From Albibacterium profundi (lineage in GTDB: Bacteria > Bacteroidota > Bacteroidia > Sphingobacteriales > Sphingobacteriaceae): DNA of 64,000 bases. Position numbers and translations under genes: made by a program. The stretch is taken from assembly GCF_042159835.1 (NCBI RefSeq), contig NZ_JBBVGT010000002.1, positions 1,054,001 to 1,118,000 of the forward strand, given 5' to 3'. The notes beneath the pieces were generated by a model. It was not told where the DNA came from, did not search any database, and was given only the letters and a program-made list of their open reading frames with translations. Shown one piece after another: positions 8,433 to 16,844 of this stretch; position 1 is the first letter of the stretch; every line of letters begins with the position of its first letter.

Positions 8433-9983
8433 TTGTCTACCTTAAAAAAATTTGCAGGACAAACACTTATTTATGGACTAAGCTCCGTAATTGCAAGATT
8501 ACTTAGTTTTGTACTTACGCCCGTCTATGTTAAAGTCTATCAACCTGCAACCTTCGGTATCTTTACCAGCCTTTATAGTGCCGCGGCCATTTTAAATGCG
8601 GTTTTGGCTCTTGGGATGGAAACCACCTTCTTCCGTTACCTACAAAAGCATGAAGGCGACAAGCGGGCGGTATTGAACAATACTTTCTTTTTTACACTTA
8701 TCACCTCCGGCGTTTTCTTGTTAGGAACCATCTTGTTCGCAAATGACATTTCTACTTTCTTATTTGAGGAAAAGGGACCTGAGCGGGTTGCGTACATCTA
8801 CCTTTTTGCTTTTATATTGACTCTAGACGCCTTAGCAGTCATACCTTTTGCTCTCATCCGGGCAAATGAAAGGCCGATGCGTTATGGTGTGATCAAACTG
8901 GTTAACATTGCCGTTATGGTCACCTTTACGCTGTTGTTTATTGTGATATTGCCTTACATTGCAAAAAACAACTTAGTTGGTGCTGATTGGATCAGCGGTT
9001 GGTTGAAGTTCCAAGAAAATTCAGTACCGGTTTCCGCTAATACACTCCCTGAAATATGGGTCGGATATGCTTTTCTGGCGAACCTAATCGCCAGTGTAGT
9101 CACGCTCATTTTGCTAATACCGGAATTGTCACAATTGCAAATCCGTCCGAATAAGAAATTAATGAAAAGCATGCTATGGTATTCACTTCCCATCTTGATT
9201 GCCAATCTTTCTTTTATTATCAATGAACACTTAGATAAAGTCTTCCTTCTTAAATTATTGCCGGAAGGTATCGGCGAACGCGACTTGGGGATTTATGGTG
9301 CTTGTTCAAAAATTGCCGTTTTCCTCAGTATTGCCGTTCAAGCTTTCCGTCTCGGAGCAGAACCTTTTTTCTTCAGTCACGCCAAAAACCCGAACGCACG
9401 GACAACCTATGCGGTTATTATGGATTATTTTATCATTTTGATGTGCGTGGCTGTGGTGGGTTTAGTTGTGAACATCGACATTCTAAAGTATTTTATTGAA
9501 GGTAAAAACCTCGAAGAACAGGCCTTATATTGGTCCGGTTTGAAAATTGTCCCAATCTTATCGTTAGGCTATATTTTTCTTGGGATTTATATGAATCTTT
9601 CGATTTGGTATAAGTTATCTGATCAAACTCGTTTTGGTCTGTATATCTCAGGTATCGGTGCCATGATCACGATATTTCTAAACCTTATTTATATCCCGGA
9701 ATATAGCTATGTAGCATCGGCTTGGATAACCCTGCTAGCCTACTTTGTAATGATGGTGCTATCCTATCTCTTAGGACAAAAAAACTACCCGATACCCTAC
9801 CATATTAAAAAGAACATTTGCTATATTGGTGCTGCCGCATTATTGAGCTATTTCTGTTTTTATGTACTCAACAGAGATCTTATTATCGGCAACGTAATTT
9901 TGCTAACGTTCATTGTTGCAACCATTTTCATAGAAAAGAAAAATTTCATAAATCAAATATCAAAGAATAGAGATGATAGTTAA
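8433..9983 (+). CDS. Polysaccharide biosynthesis protein, Wzx/MVF-type flippase
   Basis: A 516-residue integral membrane protein with about 13-14 hydrophobic helices, of the MOP/MVF flippase superfamily that moves lipid-linked oligosaccharides or peptidoglycan precursors across the inner membrane. The N-terminus (KKFAGQTLIYGLSSVIARLLS) is the usual start of the polysaccharide_synt family, with the characteristic LTPVYVKVYQPATFG after the first helix. No in-frame ATG lies near the start; the only sensible initiation codon is the TTG at 8433. The frame overlaps dut by 11 nt, implying translational coupling. No glycosyltransferase gene is adjacent, so the substrate is unknown. Lipid II flipping is possible but unsupported. 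Confidence 0.85.
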   Translation: MSTLKKFAGQTLIYGLSSVIARLLSFVLTPVYVKVYQPATFGIFTSLYSAAAILNAVLALGMETTFFRYLQKHEGDKRAVLNNTFFFTLITSGVFLLGTILFANDISTFLFEEKGPERVAYIYLFAFILTLDALAVIPFALIRANERPMRYGVIKLVNIAVMVTFTLLFIVILPYIAKNNLVGADWISGWLKFQENSVPVSANTLPEIWVGYAFLANLIASVVTLILLIPELSQLQIRPNKKLMKSMLWYSLPILIANLSFIINEHLDKVFLLKLLPEGIGERDLGIYGACSKIAVFLSIAVQAFRLGAEPFFFSHAKNPNARTTYAVIMDYFIILMCVAVVGLVVNIDILKYFIEGKNLEEQALYWSGLKIVPILSLGYIFLGIYMNLSIWYKLSDQTRFGLYISGIGAMITIFLNLIYIPEYSYVASAWITLLAYFVMMVLSYLLGQKNYPIPYHIKKNICYIGAAALLSYFCFYVLNRDLIIGNVILLTFIVATIFIEKKNFINQISKNRDDS

Positions 9984-10410
9984 AGTGATTAATAAATCTG
10001 GGAACGATCTGCCAAATTACCAAACAGAAGCTTCCGCTGGGATGGATCTGAGAGCCAATCTTCCTGAGGGAAATTTAAAAATAGGAACGTTGGAACGGAT
10101 TTTGGTTCCTACAGGATTATTCATGGAGTTGCCTCTGGGTTTTGAAGCCCAAATCCGCCCACGCAGTGGTTTAGCGTATAAGCACGGCATTACCGTTTTA
10201 AACTCTCCGGGAACAATCGATGCAGACTACCGAGGAGAGATCAAAGTTCTTTTGGTTAATTTATCAAACGAACCATTTGAAATAGTTCATGGAGAACGGA
10301 TTGCTCAAATGATAATCGCTGAACATGAGCAGGTAGACTGGGAAGAAACGAGTGAGCTAACTGACACCGTTCGTGGAGCGGGTGGATACGGCCATACTGG
10401 TGTTGTTTAA
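9973..10410 (+). CDS. dut: Deoxyuridine 5'-triphosphate nucleotidohydrolase (dUTPase)
   Basis: Dut hydrolyses dUTP to dUMP and pyrophosphate, keeping uracil out of DNA and supplying the thymidylate precursor; it is a cytosolic homotrimer. All five family motifs occur in order in the 145 residues: AGMDLRA, RPRSGLA, the uridine-binding NSPGTIDADYRGE, GERIAQMI and the C-terminal arm RGAGGYGHTG. Length is typical. The ATG lies inside the end of the flippase gene (11 nt overlap) and a TPR gene follows after 19 nt, so these probably share a transcript. Assignment is certain. Confidence 0.97.
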   Translation: MIVKVINKSGNDLPNYQTEASAGMDLRANLPEGNLKIGTLERILVPTGLFMELPLGFEAQIRPRSGLAYKHGITVLNSPGTIDADYRGEIKVLLVNLSNEPFEIVHGERIAQMIIAEHEQVDWEETSELTDTVRGAGGYGHTGVV

Positions 10411-10429
10411 TGTTTAGATTTACGTATTA

Positions 10430-12148
10430 ATGAAATCAATCCTCTTTTCCGTCTCCTTCATCTTAATGTGGTTGTCTGCATTCAGTGTATTTGGGCAAAA
10501 GCTCGATAACCAAATTCAGGACGATAGCGTACAAGTAGACTCCATCTATCAACGAGCCCTAAACAACCTGAACACTGGGGAGTTTTATACTGCACAGAAT
10601 CAGCTAGAGCAGGCCTTAGCTTTGGATAGTACCCACCAAGACGCTAACCTGAATCTGATGCGTATCTATTATGCCCAACGGAAATTTGAGGAAGCTAGGA
10701 ATATAGCACTGCGCCTTACTGCATTAAATCCGCAACGAGAGGATCATTGGATCGCTTTGGCGGACACCTACAAAGCGCTAGAAGACTATACAGGTTTGAT
10801 ACGAGTGTATAATAAACTTATTCGGTTAAACCCCGAAGAATCTTCATATTACTATGATAAGGCCTTCACTCTTTCACTAAACGGCCAGGAAGAAGGTGCA
10901 TTACAACTTTATCAGAGCATTGAAGATAAGTTTGGCCTGACGGACCGTCTCTTCCTTGCAAGGAACGAGTTATATAGACAGCAAAAAGATCGTAAAAAAG
11001 CTCTCTCTGTTGCAAAAAACTTTGTTCAACACAAGCCTCATACGAGTCATTCTCATTTGATGTTGGCAAATACGTATCTTGATTTTGACAAGCCGAAAGA
11101 TGCATTAAAAACGTTGGAGGGACTCGAATCTGAATTCCCGAACGACCCGTATATACCGCTGACGAAGGCAGACGCATACCAAGCATTAAAAGACTACTCA
11201 AAGCTATCGGATGAACTGCAGAAGGCGTTCGTAATGGATAGCCTATCGATGAACAATAAAGTACGGACCGTGTATAATGTGTTGCAAGGAAGCAACGAGG
11301 GAAAATCGTTAAAAATAGCTGCGGACATAAGCAATGTCCTCGTCGATAAGTATCCCAATGAGGCGTTGGCACAAGCTGTATTTGGTGACATTGCTTTACA
11401 ACAGGGTAAAGAGGACCTAGCTTATGAGGCATTTTCTAAAGCTATCGACTTGAATAAGAAGCTATATATCGTTTGGGAACAGCTTCTGCAATTAGAAGTT
11501 GCCAACAACAAGCTCTTGGAAGCTCAAGAACATGGACTGGAAGCTATCAATCAATTCCCCGACAATTCGATAATATTGCTTTTTACCGGCTATGCATATC
11601 TTCTTGACAAAAAATATCAAGAGGCTCGCGCGTTCTTAGAAGAGTCCTTAAATAAAGCCGATCCGAAAAATGAAGCTTTAATGGTACAAATATACAGTGC
11701 TCTGGGGGATAACTACCATGCACTCGATATGGGGCCGGCATCCAATATAGCGTATAGCGAAGCATTAAAAATTGATAGCAACAATACATACGTGCTTAAT
11801 AATTTTGCGTATTATCTTGCGTTAAGAAAAGAGGAACTGACTAAAGCGGCAAGCATGTCTAAAAAATCGAATGAACTAGAACCGGATAATGCCTCTTATC
11901 AGGACACCTATGCCTGGGTGCTGTTTCAACAGGGTGATTACGATGCAGCACTGATGTGGATTGACAAAGCAGTTAAAAGTTCAGTCGACCCGTCGGCGAC
12001 ACTGATTGAGCATAAAGGTGACATCCTTTTTAAACTTGGTAAAAAACAAGAAGCAGTCAAGTTATGGGAACGTGCTTTGAAACTAAGCGAGACAGGTGAT
12101 AATGAAAAATTGAGTCAAAAAGTGGATACAAAAGAATATGTGGACTAG
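10430..12148 (+). CDS. Tetratricopeptide-repeat protein, exported
   Basis: A 572-residue protein with an N-terminal Sec signal peptide (about residues 1-22, ending FSVFGQ). The rest is almost all helical TPR units, for example YYDKAFTLSLNGQEEGALQLY, NAFYYLALRK-like units and YAWVLFQQGDYDAALMWIDKAV near residues 490-510. TPR arrays act as protein-protein scaffolds; in this position a periplasmic or outer-membrane-attached role is likely. It overlaps the DUF4292 lipoprotein gene by 11 nt, and dut lies 19 nt upstream. The same order of TPR protein, DUF4292 lipoprotein and EnvC-like factor is one I recall from other Bacteroidota, which suggests a shared envelope function. No catalytic domain is visible. 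Confidence 0.85.
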   Translation: MKSILFSVSFILMWLSAFSVFGQKLDNQIQDDSVQVDSIYQRALNNLNTGEFYTAQNQLEQALALDSTHQDANLNLMRIYYAQRKFEEARNIALRLTALNPQREDHWIALADTYKALEDYTGLIRVYNKLIRLNPEESSYYYDKAFTLSLNGQEEGALQLYQSIEDKFGLTDRLFLARNELYRQQKDRKKALSVAKNFVQHKPHTSHSHLMLANTYLDFDKPKDALKTLEGLESEFPNDPYIPLTKADAYQALKDYSKLSDELQKAFVMDSLSMNNKVRTVYNVLQGSNEGKSLKIAADISNVLVDKYPNEALAQAVFGDIALQQGKEDLAYEAFSKAIDLNKKLYIVWEQLLQLEVANNKLLEAQEHGLEAINQFPDNSIILLFTGYAYLLDKKYQEARAFLEESLNKADPKNEALMVQIYSALGDNYHALDMGPASNIAYSEALKIDSNNTYVLNNFAYYLALRKEELTKAASMSKKSNELEPDNASYQDTYAWVLFQQGDYDAALMWIDKAVKSSVDPSATLIEHKGDILFKLGKKQEAVKLWERALKLSETGDNEKLSQKVDTKEYVD

Positions 12149-12917
12149 TAGAAACATAATAATCGGAATTTTCTTGCTGTTGTTTACAACAGCTTGTTCA
12201 ACCACCAAAACCGTCAGTACAAGCGGCGGGGCAGCTAAAGAGCTTTCCAAAAAAGCTAAACGAGATTTTATGTCAGCGATTGCAGCAAACAAATTGCAAT
12301 ATGAGACATTTAGCACAAAGGCTAAAACAAAGTTGAGTGTCGATAACAAATCCTTTAATTCAACACTAAACATCCGGATTAAAAGCAATGAGACAATCTG
12401 GATCTCCGCCACCGCTTTTTTAGGGATTGAAGCGGCAAGAATTATGATAACACCCGATCGGATCCAAATCATAAATAGATTACAAAGCACGTATATCGAC
12501 AAGCCGTTTGAATATATCTATAACTATACTGCCCGAGAGTTGACATTCCAAGAGCTAGAAGATCTTCTCATCGGTAATGCAATGGCTTTCTACGACAACG
12601 AGATCAACCAGATGTTGACATTGGGGGATTCCTATTTGATTATGGGTCAGTTAGAAAATTTAGATTTCGAAATGACCTTCGGAGAAAATTATTCTTTAAA
12701 ACAGACTAAACTTTCCGAGGACAGTCGCAGTCAAAGCATGCAGGTTGACTATAGAAACTTTACGGATGTCGAAGCTTTCAAAGTCCCTAAAACAGTAGAT
12801 ATAAGTCTGACAGCTGAAAAAGCAGATTTAAACGCTGAAATGGAATACGAAGATATACGTTTTAATAAAGACGTAGAATTTCCATTTTCAGTTCCTACAC
12901 GATACAAAAAGCTATAA
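12138..12917 (+). CDS. DUF4292 family lipoprotein
   Basis: A 259-residue predicted lipoprotein: the signal sequence ends in a lipobox, FTTACS, with the lipidated Cys at residue 20. The mature part starts with a Ser/Thr-rich linker and a helix (AKRDFMSAIAANKLQYETFSTKAKTKL), then a run of beta-strands ending VPTRYKKL, the architecture of DUF4292. That fold is related to LolA/LolB-like lipoprotein carriers, so a role in outer-membrane lipoprotein or lipid handling is possible but is inference. It overlaps the TPR gene by 11 nt and is followed 97 nt later by an EnvC-like gene. Confidence 0.8.
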   Translation: MWTSRNIIIGIFLLLFTTACSTTKTVSTSGGAAKELSKKAKRDFMSAIAANKLQYETFSTKAKTKLSVDNKSFNSTLNIRIKSNETIWISATAFLGIEAARIMITPDRIQIINRLQSTYIDKPFEYIYNYTARELTFQELEDLLIGNAMAFYDNEINQMLTLGDSYLIMGQLENLDFEMTFGENYSLKQTKLSEDSRSQSMQVDYRNFTDVEAFKVPKTVDISLTAEKADLNAEMEYEDIRFNKDVEFPFSVPTRYKKL

Positions 12918-13014
12918 GGCTATGGTTCAATAAAGTGTGAGCTGTTGGAAATATAATTATTAACTTCGTAGCCGAAAAAAGAACGTAAGGGGTTTACACT
13001 TAGCACTGAGAAGA

Positions 13015-14325
13015 ATGAATTTGATTAGAAAGATAACCATTGTTTTAACACTGATATTCCTTTCTGCCGTAAGTTTCGCACAATCCAGTGCGGAGCTAAA
13101 AAAACAACGTGAACGCCTCGACCGGGAAATTAGTCTCCTTAATGAAAGTTTAAAAGAAACTTCCAGTAGCAAGGCTCTCACTTTAAAGCAGGTCAATGCT
13201 CTCAACACACAGATTCAACTTCGAGAACGTAAGATCAGTACGATAAGCTCAGAAGTGCGGCTTATCGAAAGACAAATTCAAGATAACACGCAGGAAATTA
13301 AGAAACTGGAAGAGCAGCTCGAGAAACTTAAGAAAGATTATGCTAGTATGATCCGTTTTGCGTTCCGGAACAAGAACGGCTATAATAAAATGATGTTTAT
13401 CTTTGCGTCAAAGGACTTTAATCAAGCTTTTAAACGCGTTAAGTACCTTCAGCAATTCAGCGAATCCCGAAAAAACCAAGCAAAAGAGATCGAAGAGACC
13501 CAGGGAACCATCAAGCGGAAAATTGAGGAGCTAGCTGCAGCGAAGAAAGAACAATCCGCCTTATTAGAAGTTCAGCAGGCCGAGCGAAATAAGTTGAATG
13601 GTCAAAAGAGTGAAAAATCGAAGGTAGTCAGTAGCTTTGCGAGTCAGGAAAAACAATACAAACAAGAAATATCAAAAAAGCAACAAGAGTCGCAACGATT
13701 AGCCCGTGCAATTCAAGCTGCCATCAGGCGAGAAATCGAAGCCGAAAGAAAACGTGCCGAAGAAGAAGCTAGGCTAGCTGCTGCAAAAGAGGCGGCCCGA
13801 GCAAAAGCAGCGGGAGAAACCCCTAAACCGGTCGAAACCGAAAAACCTGCGGCTACAGCAGCACCAAAAACTGCTTCGGGAGTTTTATCTGCAACACCCG
13901 AAGCCGCTAAACTCTCCAATGAGTTTATGGGAAATCGCGGCAAACTTCCTTGGCCGGTTGCGCAAGGAACGATTACCCAGGGCTTTGGTATGCATACCTA
14001 CGGCAAGGGTGTCAAGATGGAAAATAACGGTGTTAACATTCGCACGAACAGCGGAGCTGCCGTTCGCGCAATCTTCAATGGAGAGGTGACCAGCGTGGTT
14101 CAAATGATGGGAGCCGGCTACGCAGTGATCATTCGCCACGGTAAATATTTCTCAGTTTATTCGAACCTACGATCGGTTTCAGTATCACGCGGCACAAAAG
14201 TTACAGTAAAGCAAGCAATCGGTACAGCGGCCACAGACCCTGATGAAGGTACTACGGAGGTGCATTTTGAACTTTGGGAGGGTTCGGCCCCAATAAATCC
14301 AACTCCTTGGCTTGCACGTTTCTAA
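13015..14325 (+). CDS. EnvC-like murein hydrolase activator (coiled coil plus degenerate LytM/M23 domain)
   Basis: A 436-residue exported protein. The signal peptide (about 1-22, VSFAQ) is followed by long coiled coils rich in Glu, Lys, Gln and Arg (about 24-250), an Ala/Pro linker (about 250-300) and a C-terminal LytM/M23 domain (about 315-434). In active M23 peptidases the metal ligands lie in HxxxD and HxH motifs. Here these positions read NNGVNI and EVHFEL, so His and Asp are replaced by Asn and the first His of HxH by Glu. That pattern, with the coiled coil, is that of EnvC-type activators, which switch on amidases at the division septum rather than cut peptidoglycan. It stands in the envelope cluster upstream of tatA. 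Confidence 0.85.
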   Translation: MNLIRKITIVLTLIFLSAVSFAQSSAELKKQRERLDREISLLNESLKETSSSKALTLKQVNALNTQIQLRERKISTISSEVRLIERQIQDNTQEIKKLEEQLEKLKKDYASMIRFAFRNKNGYNKMMFIFASKDFNQAFKRVKYLQQFSESRKNQAKEIEETQGTIKRKIEELAAAKKEQSALLEVQQAERNKLNGQKSEKSKVVSSFASQEKQYKQEISKKQQESQRLARAIQAAIRREIEAERKRAEEEARLAAAKEAARAKAAGETPKPVETEKPAATAAPKTASGVLSATPEAAKLSNEFMGNRGKLPWPVAQGTITQGFGMHTYGKGVKMENNGVNIRTNSGAAVRAIFNGEVTSVVQMMGAGYAVIIRHGKYFSVYSNLRSVSVSRGTKVTVKQAIGTAATDPDEGTTEVHFELWEGSAPINPTPWLARF

Positions 14326-14335
14326 ATAATAGTCG

Positions 14336-14343
14336 TATATTTG
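14336..14343 (+). promoter_or_regulatory. -7 promoter element TATATTTG upstream of tatA
   Basis: TATATTTG matches TAnnTTTG exactly and would start a leader of about 85 nt before the tatA ATG. No TTG at the usual -33 distance. Confidence 0.45.
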
Positions 14344-14381
14344 TTTTCCTATCTGAAATGTTTTTGCATGGACGATTCAAG

Positions 14382-14407
14382 GGTTTATTATTAAGGTTTA
14401 TTATTAA
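14382..14407 (+). repeat. Tandem 13-bp direct repeat upstream of tatA
   Basis: GGTTTATTATTAA occurs twice back to back (14382-14394 and 14395-14407) in the leader between the promoter element and the tatA ATG at 14429. The two copies are identical. Confidence 0.9.
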
Positions 14408-14428
14408 TATACTTTTAAAAGTACACAA

Positions 14429-14635
14429 ATGATTAGTACAACTTTAGGAATTTTAGGTTTGGGCGGACAAGAATTAATTCTCATAGCCTTAGCGCTATTG
14501 CTACTGTTCGGAGGAAAGAAGATTCCTGAACTAATGCGTGGTTTAGGGAAAGGGATTCGTGAGTTTAAGACGGCTCAGAACGAAGACGATAAGACAGTTT
14601 CTACCAAAGAAAAGGTAGAGGAAGAGCAAAAATAA
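14429..14635 (+). CDS. tatA: Twin-arginine translocase subunit TatA/TatE
   Basis: TatA forms the membrane-thinning, pore-like component of the Tat system that exports folded proteins across the inner membrane. The 68-residue protein shows one N-terminal hydrophobic helix (about 8-28), the FGGKKIPELMRGLGKGIREFK hinge and amphipathic helix (about 28-48), and a short charged, unstructured tail. Length is at the short end of the family but usual for Bacteroidota. tatC is not adjacent. The gene has its own promoter element and a hairpin after its stop, so it is probably transcribed alone. Confidence 0.92.
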   Translation: MISTTLGILGLGGQELILIALALLLLFGGKKIPELMRGLGKGIREFKTAQNEDDKTVSTKEKVEEEQK

Positions 14636-14660
14636 CAACCATTAAACAGCACTGAAATTT

Positions 14661-14704
14661 GCATTCTGCATATTCTGCTAAAGCAGTGTAGAATGCTTTT
14701 GTAT
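14661..14704 (+). terminator. Hairpin terminator after tatA
   Basis: GCATTCT (14661-14667) pairs with AGAATGC (14690-14696), with an inner helix CTGC/GCAG around a TAAA loop. A short T-rich tail follows. Internal loops make it weaker than a textbook terminator. Confidence 0.55.
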
Positions 14705-14756
14705 TTATACAATAAATAGAGAAGGTGATCGTTTTTAAATAAAACCGATAATCAAT

Positions 14757-16196
14757 ATGCTATTAAAGCGCACCTCAGCAATAGGGCTGTCCTTACTTTT
14801 ATTCAGCAGTATAGCATACAGCAACCCTATTGCGAAAACAAAGAAGGCTGACTCTACACGGATGGCTATGGTTGAGCCAATCAACTCAGCCGAAACAACA
14901 AAGGCAAGTTTACCACAACTGACAGCAGACGAGAAGCGTTTAGCTTCAAAGCCCATACATGACTTATTGGAGACTCAACACTCTCCCTTCCGACAACTTT
15001 TGGAAGCTAACCATAACAGTTATGTTAGCTCATATATCAACAAATATGCCAGTAGAAATTACACCTCACACTTGGCTGAGATGAAAGGACTCGCTTCCTA
15101 TTATTTCCCTATTTTTGAAAAAATATTCCGAGAAGTTGGTATTCCTTCTGATATCAAGTATTTGTCTGTCATTGAGTCATCCCTAAATCCACATGCAGTA
15201 TCAAGAGTTGGCGCAACAGGCCCTTGGCAGTTTATGTATGCGACAGCAAAGGGTTATGGTCTGCAAATCAACTCGTATGTAGATCAACGTAAGGATCCGA
15301 TAGAGGCAACTTATGCTGCAGCGAACTACCTGAAAGAGGCCTACGATGTATATGACGACTGGCTTCTGGCCATTGCTTCGTATAACTGTGGAATGGGAAA
15401 TGTAAACAGAGCTATTAGACGGAGTGGAAAATCAAATCCTTCATTCTGGGACATCCGGCCATATCTGCCAAATGAAACAAAAAATTATATTCCTTCTTTT
15501 ATAGCAATTAGTCATGTTTTGGGGAACCCAACTGAATATCCGGTTGAAGTATCATATGCGGATCTTCCCGAGGCTGTAGACATCATTATGGTGAGTCGTA
15601 ATATCAGCTTGGCTTCCGTTGCCGAAACGCTTGGAATCAGTCAGGATTATCTTTATACGTTAAACCCATCGTACAAAAAGAAGATCATTAACGGAACGAA
15701 GATAAATCCGGGGCGACTCATTGTACCGAAGGTTGCAAAGCGCGATTATGCTAAATTGTACAACTTTTTAGAAGGCAAATTGAACGGACAGAAAGTAATG
15801 CTTGCCAACAACAATGAAAGGAAGGGCGATCATTCGGCCAGTCCGCAATACCATCGGGTAAGGAAGGGCGAAAAACTAGCAGAGATAGCTTTACACTACA
15901 ACGTTGAAACACGAGAACTCCTTGCATGGAACAACCTAAAAGAAGGAACTAAAATTGAAGGCAGAAACCTCATCGTCGCCACTGCTAATCCAGATGTAAA
16001 ACAGCGTATCGCCGAAGAACCAAGCAAATCCAAAGAGAACAGCTATTACATCGCATATAAAGTGAGAAACGGTGATACGTTAGATGGCATTGCCAAAAGA
16101 TTTAAAGGATCAACGGTTTCGTCACTTAAAGCGATGAATGGTTTGACGAACAATACGATTAAGCCCGGCATGACCCTTAAAATTATGCAGGATTAA
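14757..16196 (+). CDS. Lytic transglycosylase with LysM domains (MltD-like)
   Basis: A 479-residue exported enzyme that would cleave the MurNAc-GlcNAc bond of peptidoglycan to leave 1,6-anhydro ends. After a signal peptide (about 1-22) and a linker comes a family-1 SLT domain. Its signature is VIESSLNPHAVSRVGATGPW (about 140-160), with the catalytic Glu in VIESS and the AVSRVGATGPWQFM loop. Further C-terminal are a divergent LysM-like unit (about 275-325) and two clear LysM repeats, HRVRKGEKLAEIA (about 364-410) and YKVRNGDTLDGIA (about 433-478), which bind glycan. The anmK product further along the window recycles the anhydro-sugars such enzymes release. Start is the first ATG. Family assignment is firm. 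Confidence 0.9.
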   Translation: MLLKRTSAIGLSLLLFSSIAYSNPIAKTKKADSTRMAMVEPINSAETTKASLPQLTADEKRLASKPIHDLLETQHSPFRQLLEANHNSYVSSYINKYASRNYTSHLAEMKGLASYYFPIFEKIFREVGIPSDIKYLSVIESSLNPHAVSRVGATGPWQFMYATAKGYGLQINSYVDQRKDPIEATYAAANYLKEAYDVYDDWLLAIASYNCGMGNVNRAIRRSGKSNPSFWDIRPYLPNETKNYIPSFIAISHVLGNPTEYPVEVSYADLPEAVDIIMVSRNISLASVAETLGISQDYLYTLNPSYKKKIINGTKINPGRLIVPKVAKRDYAKLYNFLEGKLNGQKVMLANNNERKGDHSASPQYHRVRKGEKLAEIALHYNVETRELLAWNNLKEGTKIEGRNLIVATANPDVKQRIAEEPSKSKENSYYIAYKVRNGDTLDGIAKRFKGSTVSSLKAMNGLTNNTIKPGMTLKIMQD

Positions 16197-16213
16197 AGTA
16201 GCGTTCTCGTCAG

Positions 16214-16720
16214 TTAGATAAGATAGGCTCCATCCTTATTTTTGTCGTCGGAGAAAACAACAGAAACGTGTTCATTTAAAACGGTTGACAATTTCAATCC
16301 CGCAAAATCACTTTCAACTGGATAGCTATGATGACTTCGGTCGATCATCACTGCGATACGCATTTTCTTTAAAGGGACATTAAGAAATACACCTAAGCCA
16401 TAGGCCAGCGTCCTCCCACTGTTCAGAACATCATCTACTAAGACAACCACTTTATTTTTTGCCAAAGCAACATCCTTATCTGTATCTGCCTGCAAGTATG
16501 TACTTTCTTTATCTAAGGTAATCTTAATTAGATCCACCTTTTGTTTGGAAATTTTTGCAAGCTCTTCAATGATACGCGAAGCAAATACATAACCCCGTTC
16601 GGCAATAGCCGCGAAAACAAGCTCCTTCTCATCCATAGAATCTTCTAAAATTTGATATGCGATTCTTATCGTTCTCTGCTGCATTTGTTCACTATCGAGT
16701 ATGGTTATTTTCTTTGACAT
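16214..16720 (-). CDS. Phosphoribosyltransferase family protein (PyrR/Hpt-like)
   Basis: A 168-residue type I phosphoribosyltransferase. The 13-residue PRPP-binding loop is clear in KVVVLVDDVLNSGRTLAYG (about 92-110), and the C-terminal MIDRSHHSYPVESDFAG resembles PyrR/Hpt proteins, which bind uracil or hypoxanthine nucleotides. No pyrimidine operon or PyrR-binding leader is adjacent, so a regulatory PyrR role is not supported; a uracil or purine PRTase activity is equally possible. It is convergent with the MltD-like gene (17 nt between the stops). The start ATG is followed by a normal N-terminal strand (KKITILDSEQMQQRTIRIAY). Confidence 0.75.
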   Translation of the reverse strand: MSKKITILDSEQMQQRTIRIAYQILEDSMDEKELVFAAIAERGYVFASRIIEELAKISKQKVDLIKITLDKESTYLQADTDKDVALAKNKVVVLVDDVLNSGRTLAYGLGVFLNVPLKKMRIAVMIDRSHHSYPVESDFAGLKLSTVLNEHVSVVFSDDKNKDGAYLI

Positions 16721-16784
16721 ATTGATCAGATAAAAAATAAAAGTAACTATTTTTTCGGACTAATAATTTAATCGAAAATGAAAA

Positions 16785-16813
16785 AATAAAAAAACCGAAT
16801 GGAGAACATTCGG
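16785..16813 (-). terminator. Intrinsic terminator of the NlpC/P60 gene
   Basis: CCGAATG (16795-16801) pairs with CATTCGG (16807-16813) around a 5-nt loop. On the minus strand it is followed by a long U-run given by the A-rich stretch to its left. It lies about 30 nt beyond the stop of the NlpC/P60 gene. Confidence 0.75.
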
Positions 16814-16844
16814 CTAATTTTAAGAATCTATATAGTTGATTAGG

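Noticed and set aside
10866..11432. 188-codon minus-strand frame inside the TPR gene
   Set aside because: The TPR gene on the other strand is complete with a signal peptide and repeats. The minus frame has no recognisable domain and Cys/His-rich random composition.
12083..12502. 139-codon minus-strand frame over the DUF4292 gene
   Set aside because: Hydrophobic appearance comes from the antisense of charged codons; the DUF4292 lipoprotein on the plus strand is well supported.
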